From Alphaproteobacteria bacterium (GTDB taxonomy: Bacteria; Pseudomonadota; Alphaproteobacteria; Micavibrionales; Micavibrionaceae), in the NCBI GenBank assembly GCA_023140905.1, contig JAGLKS010000304.1, forward strand, positions 1-5,324: a stretch of DNA of 5,324 nt, written 5' to 3'. Position numbers and translations under genes: made by a program. Positions 1-5,324 of the stretch are shown here, piece after piece; positions within the stretch are counted from its first letter, which is position 1; every line of letters starts with the position of its first letter. The notes beneath the pieces were generated by a model, which was given only the letters and a program-made list of their open reading frames with translations, did not search any database and was not told the origin of the DNA.

Positions 1-162
1 CAGAATGAAACATTCAAACAGCGCTATTCCGCCAGAGTTCCCCTTGGCCGCATGGCCAAAGACGACGAAATGGTAAGCGCCCTTATCTATCTCGCCTCAG
101 ACGCTTCAAGCTATGTCACCGGCCAGAACATAATCGTGGATGGGGGGCTGGCGGTTTGGTAA
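1..162 (+). CDS. Short-chain dehydrogenase/reductase (SDR), C-terminal 53 residues only
   Basis: The reading frame is open from the first base to TAA at 160-162, so the gene begins outside the window. The visible part is the typical end of a classical SDR: a VPLGRMA segment at about residues 13-19 of the fragment, a helix containing the [15 protein letters not shown] pattern, and the closing strand [10 protein letters not shown]. In this family that region forms the last helix and strand of the Rossmann-fold subunit and the tetramer interface; the catalytic Ser-Tyr-Lys and the NAD(P)-binding glycine motif lie upstream and cannot be checked. The GG-x-x-x-W ending resembles SDRs found in sugar-biosynthesis loci, and the oxidoreductase gene starts 25 bases later, so the two are probably co-transcribed and may act on the same sugar intermediate. 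Family assignment is firm; the substrate is not known. Confidence 0.9.
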   Translation, partial: QNETFKQRYSARVPLGRMAKDDEMVSALIYLASDASSYVTGQNIIVDGGLAVW

Positions 163-187
163 CTTATAAAGAGAGAATATCAGTATA

Positions 188-1165
188 ATGAAAAAAATTG
201 CTTTAATTGGTGCAGGACAAGTTGGCAGTCGCCATCTTCAGTCATTGGCCAAAATTAATATTCCTGTAATGCTGCAAGTTGTAGACCCGAACAAAGATTC
301 TTTAAAAGTAGCACGGGAGAGATATTTGGAAATTCCGGATAACGATAATGTACACCAAATTGATTTTTTAACAGAAATTGATGGCCTGAATGCAGAGGTT
401 GATCTGTGTATCGTTGCCACAAATGCAGATGTAAGATTTAAGGTTTTTCAAGAGTTAGTCAGCAAAAAGAAAGTATCTTACATAGTCTTTGAGAAAATTG
501 TTTTCCAATCAGAGAAGCAATTTGAAGAAGCCAAAACCTTAATAAATCAAAATGGCATTTCCTGCTGGGTTAATTGTGCCCGCCGGATGTTTCCAATATA
601 TAATCAAATAAAGGAAATAATGGCAGGGGACAGCAAGATTAACCTGCAAATATCCGGTGGTGACTGGGGGTTGGCCTGCAACGCTATACACTTTATCGAT
701 TTGCTGGCTTTTCTTTCCCGCGACACGTCATATAAACTGGATGTTACCGATCTTGATCCCAAGGTCTGGCAAAGCAAACGAAAAGGGTTTATAGAAGTAA
801 CGGGAAAGTTTAGAGGTGTTTTTTCGAATGGAAGCCGCATTGAGCTTGAATCAATTGCCGGATCAGAAGAGCCTACCCGGATTTCAATAAACAATTCACA
901 AGTGAAAGCTGTTCTTGATGAGGGTCGTGGCATAGCAAAAATTTCCAGACGAGAAAAAAACTGGAATGAGGAGATATCAGAATTTCAGGTTCCTTTTCAG
1001 AGTGAACTTACCCACCTGACAGCGGAGGAAATACTGGAGGGTGGCGCTTGTAAGCTGACACGGTTTAATGAAAGTTCTTTGTTGCATCAGCCTTTTTTAG
1101 AAGCCATAAAAAAGCATATCGAAACTGTTGAGCATAGAAAATATGATTGTTGCCCAATAACATGA
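188..1165 (+). CDS. Gfo/Idh/MocA-family oxidoreductase, probable sugar-precursor dehydrogenase
   Basis: A 325-residue protein of normal length for the family, predicted cytosolic. The N-terminal Rossmann domain opens with a GAGQVGSRH nucleotide-binding loop (residues 8-16), and an aspartate at residue 33 ends the second strand, which favours NAD(H). The usual catalytic EKP is EK-I at residues 102-104 (lysine 103 kept, proline lost). It is followed by WVNCARRM (127-134) and by GDWGLACNAIHFIDL (158-172), where His168 and Asp171 fit the family's H-x-x-D active-site motif. The start at 188 puts the glycine loop at residue 8, as expected. A purine-rich GAGAG at 171-175 is a weak, somewhat distant ribosome site. 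The short gap after the SDR suggests one operon. SDR plus Gfo/Idh pairs occur, as I recall, in nonulosonate (legionaminic-type, ptm-like) glycan loci; that specific role is inference. Family is firm, reaction unknown. Confidence 0.92.
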   Translation: MKKIALIGAGQVGSRHLQSLAKINIPVMLQVVDPNKDSLKVARERYLEIPDNDNVHQIDFLTEIDGLNAEVDLCIVATNADVRFKVFQELVSKKKVSYIVFEKIVFQSEKQFEEAKTLINQNGISCWVNCARRMFPIYNQIKEIMAGDSKINLQISGGDWGLACNAIHFIDLLAFLSRDTSYKLDVTDLDPKVWQSKRKGFIEVTGKFRGVFSNGSRIELESIAGSEEPTRISINNSQVKAVLDEGRGIAKISRREKNWNEEISEFQVPFQSELTHLTAEEILEGGACKLTRFNESSLLHQPFLEAIKKHIETVEHRKYDCCPIT

Positions 1166-1166
1166 G

Positions 1167-1280
1167 GAGCTCGAAGCTGAAAGCTTGAAGCTTATAACTC
1201 AAAGTACAAAGCCGATCAATCCTTTCAGCTTTTAGCTTCGCGCTTTAATCTTGCACTTTTGAGCTTTCAGCTTTGAGCTT
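1167..1280 (+). other. Long intergenic hairpin built from the heptamer array, with an alternative fold
   Basis: In RNA, 1167-1190 can pair with 1257-1280 in 24 consecutive pairs: 19 Watson-Crick and 5 G-U, with no mismatch, enclosing a 66-base loop. The same left arm can instead pair with 1222-1240 (1172-1190; 16 Watson-Crick, 2 G-U, 1 mismatch) around a 31-base loop, so the two folds exclude each other. Neither is followed by a U-run, so a simple intrinsic terminator is not supported. The structure could protect the 3' end of the upstream message, act as a processing site, or be a passive mobile-repeat remnant. Base pairing is read directly; function is unknown. Confidence 0.6.
1168..1216 (+). 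repeat. Degenerate heptamer tandem array, left half (7 units, consensus AGCTnrA)
   Basis: Seven consecutive 7-base units in unbroken register begin two bases after the stop of the upstream oxidoreductase: AGCTCGA, AGCTGAA, AGCTTGA, AGCTTAT, AACTCAA, AGTACAA, AGCCGAT. The first four keep AGCT exactly; the last three decay. The half is the reverse complement in consensus of the right half at 1226-1288, so the whole is a large imperfect palindrome. There is no known protein-coding reason for this periodicity, and it lies outside any credible gene. Confidence 0.85.
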
Positions 1281-1288
1281 GCAACTTG
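1226..1288 (-). repeat. Degenerate heptamer tandem array, right half (9 units, consensus cAGCTTt)
   Basis: Nine consecutive 7-base units in exact register: CAGCTTT, TAGCTTC, GCGCTTT, AATCTTG, CACTTTT, GAGCTTT, CAGCTTT, GAGCTTG, CAACTTG. A TT pair at unit positions 5-6 is kept in all nine, and C at position 4 in eight. It is listed on the minus strand because the motif is the left-half motif inverted; nine bases (1217-1225) separate the halves. The register ends just before the ribosome-binding site of the second oxidoreductase, so the array fills nearly the whole intergenic space. Confidence 0.85.
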
Positions 1289-1295
1289 ATATCTT

Positions 1296-1300
1296 GGAGA
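1296..1300 (+). promoter_or_regulatory. Ribosome-binding site fixing the start of the second oxidoreductase
   Basis: GGAGA lies five bases before ATG 1306 and is the best Shine-Dalgarno sequence in this gap. It sits just downstream of the heptamer array and is not part of either predicted hairpin. It supports ATG 1306 over the in-frame TTG at 1273, which falls within the repeat. Confidence 0.7.
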
Positions 1301-1305
1301 ATTTT

Positions 1306-2322
1306 ATGCCTTATAAAACATTGTTATCAATTAAAGATAGAGATTTTTCTGACAAGAAAGTTCTTGTTATCGGCGCAGGCTGGATGGCGGAACAGTATTG
1401 TCAAGCCTTAGCTCAAATGGGCATTAGGAATGTGTGCGTTGTGTCCCGCTCAGAGAAATCAGTCAGGATCTGTTGCAAAAAATTTGGGTTTCAACCTTTT
1501 CATGGCGGCTATGAGAAATGTTTGCCGGAACTTGGCACATTTGGTCTGGTAATTGTCGCGACACCGGTGCATGAACTAAAACCGGCGGCTATGCGGGCCG
1601 TAGAATGCGGCAATAAAAATATCTTGGTTGAAAAACCTGCCTCACTTTATTCCAGTGAGCTTTTTGAATGGGCAAAACAATCAGATGTCTTGAATGCCAG
1701 AATACGTATCGCCTATAATCGCCTTGCCTATCCTAATTTATGGAAGCTTAAGGAGCTTGTTCAATCTGAAGGTGGGGTGACATCATGCAGGTATACGTTC
1801 ACGGAACTGGTTCATACCATCAACTTTAACAATAATGAGCCCGATGTTTATCAACGGTGGGGCATATCAAACTCTCTCCACGTTATCTCTATGGCACATG
1901 AATTGATAGGTATGCCAGAAGAGATACGGACATTCTGTTTCGGCGAGCTCGAATGGCACCCTAGTGGTAGCTGCTTTGTGGGGGGAGGTTATACTCACAA
2001 AAATATACCTTTCTCTTACCATGCGGATTGGCAATCGGCTGGCCGATGGGGAATAGAGGTCATGACACCCCAAAATGCATATCGTTTGATCCCACTGGAA
2101 CAGCTTTACCAGTGTCGAAAAGGGTCTTTTAACTGGGAGTTGGTTGAGACGACATCAGCTTTTCCGGAACTGAAGCAAGGGATCGCAGAGCAAACTGCCA
2201 TTATGCTCTGTCCTGAGATGGAGCAAGTAATCCCTTTGGTTACGATAGCTCAAGCGGCTGAATACACTAAGCTCGCAGAACAAATCTTCGGATATACTTC
2301 CTCCAAGATCCAACCGTCGTAG
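1306..2322 (+). CDS. Gfo/Idh/MocA-family oxidoreductase, second and divergent copy
   Basis: A 338-residue cytosolic protein counted from ATG 1306. A longer frame from TTG 1273 would add 11 residues encoded by the intergenic heptamer repeat, so it is rejected. The Rossmann domain carries GAGWMA at residues 23-28. The second strand ends VVSRS (45-49), with serine and arginine instead of an acidic residue, which suggests NADP(H) use. The family's catalytic EKP is intact at 109-111, followed by AYNRLAYPN (136-144). The C-terminal domain has SNSLHVISMAHELIG (188-202): His192 fits the active-site histidine, but the aspartate usually three residues later is Ser195. It is not a recent duplicate of the gene at 188, since active-site segments and cofactor signature differ. 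Sixty bases separate it from the sulfotransferase gene. A role in making or oxidising/reducing a glycan sugar is inferred from context; substrate unknown. Confidence 0.92.
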   Translation: MPYKTLLSIKDRDFSDKKVLVIGAGWMAEQYCQALAQMGIRNVCVVSRSEKSVRICCKKFGFQPFHGGYEKCLPELGTFGLVIVATPVHELKPAAMRAVECGNKNILVEKPASLYSSELFEWAKQSDVLNARIRIAYNRLAYPNLWKLKELVQSEGGVTSCRYTFTELVHTINFNNNEPDVYQRWGISNSLHVISMAHELIGMPEEIRTFCFGELEWHPSGSCFVGGGYTHKNIPFSYHADWQSAGRWGIEVMTPQNAYRLIPLEQLYQCRKGSFNWELVETTSAFPELKQGIAEQTAIMLCPEMEQVIPLVTIAQAAEYTKLAEQIFGYTSSKIQPS

Positions 2323-2382
2323 AAAAATTCTCCTAACATGATGAAGACAAAACGGATTTTGGTTTATTAGTCGGCAGTAGGT

Positions 2383-3351
2383 ATGGATAAAGTGAGAAAG
2401 AACATCTTGTTATCGGGTACCATGAGGTCAGGAACGACTTTAATGTGCGCTGTTCTTGGTGCCCATCCAGATATAAGTATGGTTTCCGATTTGTTAACAT
2501 GGTTTTGGAAATATTGCTTCCCCAGATATGGCAAAATGGAAACCGAATACGAACTGGAATGGGCATTGTATGAATTGGAACCCCATATGATACATCACCA
2601 AAATAAGATCAATATAAATGGATTGAAGAGGGAGGTGAAAAGAAAAGGTATATCATATCTATCTCTTTATGACACCCTTGTTGAACAATTATATGTCGGT
2701 GAGCTCAAAACAATAAGGGGTATAAAGTCAACCCATGCAGCATATCATTACGAAAGCTTCATAAGTGCCATGCCAAATGCTTACGTAATACACATGGTTA
2801 GGAATTGTAGGGATGTCTATTATTCCCATAAAAGGAGAGTTGCCCCTGATCCCGCGTCACGACGTGGTATATTGAGGAGAGTGTGGAGATTATTAATGTT
2901 TAGAAAAAATGAAATCGGACGCTACCTCATTGGAAAAAGACTGTTATTGGATGATCGCATTTTTTACCCATTTCTTTACAAGAACCCGATCAGAATGGTA
3001 GACGAATGGACTATTACAGCTAAGCTAACACTGGAACTGGGGAACAGATATCCGGACAGGATAGTAATCGTCAGGTTCGAGGATTTGGTAAATGACACTG
3101 AAAAAACGCTAAGACAGTTGATCGAGAAAATAGGGGCAGTATGGTATGATGGATTCTATGACTATGCCAAACTGAGAGACCGAAACGGTCGACAGTTTAG
3201 GGCGAATACCTCTTTTGGCAATCGAAACATTCAGGGATTCTCTGGCAACTATACTATGCGTTCAGTTGAATTCTTAACTGACGACGAAAAAAAATATTAT
3301 AATAACGTGGCAAGGGAAACCGAGCTGAGATTAGGTTACTCTTATGAATAA
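2383..3351 (+). CDS. Sulfotransferase family protein (PAPS-dependent type)
   Basis: A 322-residue protein expected to transfer sulfate from PAPS to a hydroxyl or amine acceptor. The 5'-phosphosulfate-binding loop is clear near the N-terminus: SGTMRSGTTL at residues 11-20, followed by LGAHPDI. The 3'-phosphate-binding segment is VIHMVRNCRDVYYS (135-148), with Arg140 and Ser148 in the usual places. RFEDLV (231-236) and a C-terminal segment ending LRLGYSYE also match bacterial sulfotransferases. No signal peptide or membrane segment is seen, so it acts in the cytosol. ATG 2383 is the first possible start, because an in-frame TAG lies at 2368-2370; the ribosome site is poor (AGG at 2379-2381, almost touching the ATG). 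Position just before a flippase suggests the acceptor is a surface-glycan sugar or a lipid-linked intermediate, but a protein or small-molecule acceptor is not excluded. Confidence 0.9.
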   Translation: MDKVRKNILLSGTMRSGTTLMCAVLGAHPDISMVSDLLTWFWKYCFPRYGKMETEYELEWALYELEPHMIHHQNKININGLKREVKRKGISYLSLYDTLVEQLYVGELKTIRGIKSTHAAYHYESFISAMPNAYVIHMVRNCRDVYYSHKRRVAPDPASRRGILRRVWRLLMFRKNEIGRYLIGKRLLLDDRIFYPFLYKNPIRMVDEWTITAKLTLELGNRYPDRIVIVRFEDLVNDTEKTLRQLIEKIGAVWYDGFYDYAKLRDRNGRQFRANTSFGNRNIQGFSGNYTMRSVEFLTDDEKKYYNNVARETELRLGYSYE

Positions 3352-3364
3352 TTACCCTCAATCC

Positions 3365-3370
3365 TATAAT
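3365..3370 (+). promoter_or_regulatory. Possible -10 promoter element before the flippase gene
   Basis: An exact TATAAT lies 20 bases before the flippase ATG. Seventeen bases upstream, TTATGA (3342-3347) matches only three of six positions of the sigma70 -35 consensus. The arrangement could give a weak internal promoter for the flippase and the gene after it, but a chance match in AT-rich DNA is a real possibility. Confidence 0.22.
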
Positions 3371-3390
3371 ATTCTACAAGACAAGCTTTT

Positions 3391-4818
3391 ATGTCCAAAC
3401 TAGTTAAAAACACGTCACTTTATACCATTGGGAATATCCTGCCTAGCGCAGCTGGCTTTTTCTTGCTGCCGATTTATACGCGTTATTTGACCCCTTCTGA
3501 CTATGGTATTGTCAGCTCCATGCAGGTATTGAGCACAATCCTTGCTATTATTTTTACGCTGGCTGTAGAAAGGTCAGTTTACCGTCTTTATTGGGATCAT
3601 AAGACTGAGGATGAGAAAAGAGATTATCTAGGTACCATCGTCATAGCGTTGGCCCCGATCGCGGCCTTTATTCTGATATTATTGTTTTTGTTTCAAAGTT
3701 TAGTCGGTTCAATTTATGCTTCTATACCGTTCTATCCTTTTTATGTTTATGCCATACTCACTTCCTTCTTTTCCGTTTTTGCGCGGGTGCCAAAAATATA
3801 CCTCCAATTGGAACAAAAGGCAGGAAAATTTGTCATTCTATCTATCCTGCAGTTTGTAGTCGACACGACCCTCGTTCTCTGGTTTGTGGTCAGGATGAAA
3901 GCTGGCGCAGAAGGAATGCTCAAAGGCCATATGGTTGGCCACGCCCTGATGTTGATCATATTCCTGTACATGACGTGCAAAGTCATCCACCTTACCTTCA
4001 AGCCTTGGATGCTGAAAGGGAGCCTTAAATTCAGCCTACCCATGATTCCGTCCCTCCTTTGTGCATGGGTTTTGAATTTATCCGACAGGATTTTTATTGA
4101 AAGATACCTTTCGTTGTCTGACGTTGGCATATACTCACTCGGCTACAAAATTGCGGGGCTTGTTCTGATCATAACTGGCGCCTTTGGTATGGCATATAAT
4201 CCCGTATTCTACCAGTTGGCCAACTCCGAGGATCAGGTGGCCGCGAAACGCACCCTCTATTCTTACAACAATATATACGTTATGGTTATATTACTGGTAT
4301 GTTTTCTGGTCAGCTTTTTTTCCAAAGAAGTGATTGTCCTTTTGCTTGATCCAAGATTTGCTGAAGCCTACAAAATCGTTCCAATTATTGCTCTTGCCTA
4401 TTTTATATCTATTGGCGCAAGCCTGTTGAACCTCTCTATTTATCAGGAAAAAAAAACGGTAGCCATAATGTTCATCCAGATATTTGGGGCATCATTAAAC
4501 ATCGCACTCAATTTCTTGCTTGTGCCTAATTTTGGTGCCTACGGTGCTGCCTATGCTACAGTGTTATCCTTTACAGCTATTTTGATATGTAAATATTTGT
4601 ATGCCAAGAAATGCTATTTCATCGATTATGACTGGAACAAGATAATAATGGGATTGCTGCTGGCTGTTCCGCTCGTGTCCACAGTATATTTCATAGATAT
4701 AAACATCTACCTTTCTTTGTTTGTGAAATTATTCATCGTAGCATGCGTATCATTATTCCTGTACGCACCGTTTAGGGTTCAGGTTAAGTCAATGCTGGGA
4801 GTCAAAGAAACAGTATGA
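3391..4818 (+). CDS. Wzx-like oligosaccharide flippase (polysaccharide biosynthesis protein, MOP superfamily)
   Basis: A 475-residue polytopic inner-membrane protein with about 14 hydrophobic segments by eye (roughly 8-30, 41-60, 81-106, 113-131, 147-167, 180-198, 213-232, 248-273, 291-310, 326-350, 354-378, 383-404, 417-435, 439-460), the usual size and topology of the family. Family signatures include LPIYTRYLTPSDYG (26-39), SLPMIPSLLCAWVLNLSDR (215-233), the DVGIYSLGYKIA stretch (244-255) and SLNIALNFLLVPNFGAYGAAYAT (368-390). Such proteins move undecaprenyl-diphosphate-linked sugar units from the cytosolic to the periplasmic face for a polymerase or ligase. No strong Shine-Dalgarno is visible before ATG 3391. 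The stop overlaps the next gene's ATG by four bases (ATGA at 4815-4818), so those two are probably translationally coupled. The gene contains an A9 run at 4448-4456. I do not assign the symbol wzx because the polymer type is unknown. Confidence 0.94.
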   Translation: MSKLVKNTSLYTIGNILPSAAGFFLLPIYTRYLTPSDYGIVSSMQVLSTILAIIFTLAVERSVYRLYWDHKTEDEKRDYLGTIVIALAPIAAFILILLFLFQSLVGSIYASIPFYPFYVYAILTSFFSVFARVPKIYLQLEQKAGKFVILSILQFVVDTTLVLWFVVRMKAGAEGMLKGHMVGHALMLIIFLYMTCKVIHLTFKPWMLKGSLKFSLPMIPSLLCAWVLNLSDRIFIERYLSLSDVGIYSLGYKIAGLVLIITGAFGMAYNPVFYQLANSEDQVAAKRTLYSYNNIYVMVILLVCFLVSFFSKEVIVLLLDPRFAEAYKIVPIIALAYFISIGASLLNLSIYQEKKTVAIMFIQIFGASLNIALNFLLVPNFGAYGAAYATVLSFTAILICKYLYAKKCYFIDYDWNKIIMGLLLAVPLVSTVYFIDINIYLSLFVKLFIVACVSLFLYAPFRVQVKSMLGVKETV

Positions 4819-5324
4819 AAAATGCTGAGTATAAAAAAAAGTCGATTATATTTTGCCTATCATATTTATCTGTTCCTATCACTATCGGTATAATTGAGTC
4901 TTCTAATGAAGATTTTTTAATAGTAACGTCAAATAAAACTCTTGTTACTTTCTTTAAAAGACTTTACCCAAGCAAAAACATATTTCTTTTAAAATCTACG
5001 CCATTGATCAGCAAAAATCCAGCAAAGTGCATTCTTAACTTGTGTTTTATTCACCGATACAAGAAAGAGATATCCGACAAATTTAGTGTATATCGAGATG
5101 CTAAGGTCTTCTTCTTCGCAGTAGCATATTGTGAATTCGAAAGTTGGCTGGTGAAAATGTTGTCGAAAACTAATGATATTTTTTATAAACCAGCTGTGTC
5201 TATTCAACATCTAAATCAAGATCTATCGATTCAAGCCAAAATCGAAAAATGGATAAGGAGATTTGTATATTCAACTGATTTTGAAGTTTTAACATCTGTT
5301 AAACATACCTACTATGCTCTTAGT
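4815..5324 (+). CDS. Unrecognised protein, N-terminal 170 residues; possible glycosyltransferase by context
   Basis: The frame opens at ATG 4815, inside the flippase stop (ATGA overlap), and stays open for exactly 170 codons to the window edge, so it is 3'-truncated here and not necessarily broken. There is no close ribosome site (GGGAG at 4797-4801 is 13 bases away), which fits re-initiation after the flippase. No signal peptide or clear membrane helix is seen. The sequence is lysine- and aromatic-rich, with alternating short hydrophobic strands and helices, for example DFLIVTSN (33-40), NIFLLKS (55-61), AKVFFFAVAYCEFESWL (96-112) and a basic helix around IEKWIRRFVYS (143-153). This alpha/beta pattern would suit the N-terminal half of a GT-B-type glycosyltransferase, and the place after a flippase supports that, but I recognise no diagnostic motif. 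It is visibly more AT-rich than the upstream genes. A real gene is likely; the function is a guess. Confidence 0.75.
   Translation, partial: MKNAEYKKKSIIFCLSYLSVPITIGIIESSNEDFLIVTSNKTLVTFFKRLYPSKNIFLLKSTPLISKNPAKCILNLCFIHRYKKEISDKFSVYRDAKVFFFAVAYCEFESWLVKMLSKTNDIFYKPAVSIQHLNQDLSIQAKIEKWIRRFVYSTDFEVLTSVKHTYYALS

Noticed and set aside
604..933. Minus-strand 109-codon open frame
   Set aside because: It lies wholly inside the well-supported first oxidoreductase gene, and its protein shows no domain pattern.
1167..1280. Intrinsic transcription terminator after the first oxidoreductase
   Set aside because: The stem is strong but the loop is 66 bases and no U-rich tract follows either hairpin; the bases after the right arm are mixed.
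1168..1288. CRISPR array or phage attachment site
   Set aside because: The unit is 7 bases with no unique spacers, degenerate, and reversed midway; there are no nearby Cas, integrase or tRNA sequences.
2338..2370. Ten-codon ORF (ATG ATG AAG ... TAG) ahead of the sulfotransferase
   Set aside because: Very short, no good ribosome site and no repeated regulatory codons; it could be a chance frame, so it is not listed as a leader peptide.
3747..4130. Minus-strand 127-codon open frame
   Set aside because: Antisense to the flippase with no recognisable features; an overlap shadow.
4989..5210. Minus-strand 73-codon open frame near the right edge
   Set aside because: It is antisense to the continuous plus-strand frame starting at 4815, which is better supported by the ATGA overlap and same-direction neighbours.

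Overview
The window reads as part of a bacterial surface-glycan (O-antigen, capsule or glycoprotein-glycan) locus. All the genes lie on the + strand. In order they are: the tail of a short-chain dehydrogenase, two Gfo/Idh/MocA-family oxidoreductases, a PAPS-dependent-type sulfotransferase, a Wzx-like oligosaccharide flippase, and the first 170 codons of an unrecognised protein that runs off the right edge. Base composition is moderately AT-rich and clearly more so after about position 4815, which is common in laterally exchanged glycan loci. No rRNA, tRNA, transposase or CRISPR array was seen. The organism cannot be fixed from the sequence. A Gram-negative host is the natural reading of a Wzx-type locus, and degenerate AGCT-rich heptamer arrays like the one at 1168-1288 remind me of intergenic DNA in Desulfobacterota-like genomes, but that is a weak impression from memory.

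Region by region: 1-162 is the SDR C-terminus. 188-1165 is the first oxidoreductase, 25 bases downstream, and these two look like one functional pair for a nucleotide-sugar or sugar-phosphate precursor. 1166-1305 is a 140-base gap almost filled by an imperfect 7-base tandem repeat that reverses orientation halfway and can fold into a long hairpin. 1306-2322 is the second oxidoreductase; its start is placed at ATG 1306, because the TTG that would extend it lies inside the repeat. 2383-3351 is the sulfotransferase, 3391-4818 the flippase, and 4815-5324 the truncated last gene, overlapping the flippase stop by four bases.

Inferred joint role: the three oxidoreductases make or modify an unusual sugar, the sulfotransferase may add sulfate to the glycan (or to another acceptor), and the flippase carries the lipid-linked unit across the inner membrane. 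The last gene may be a glycosyltransferase by position only. The least explained element is the heptamer array, which has mutually exclusive folding options between two sugar-metabolism genes.
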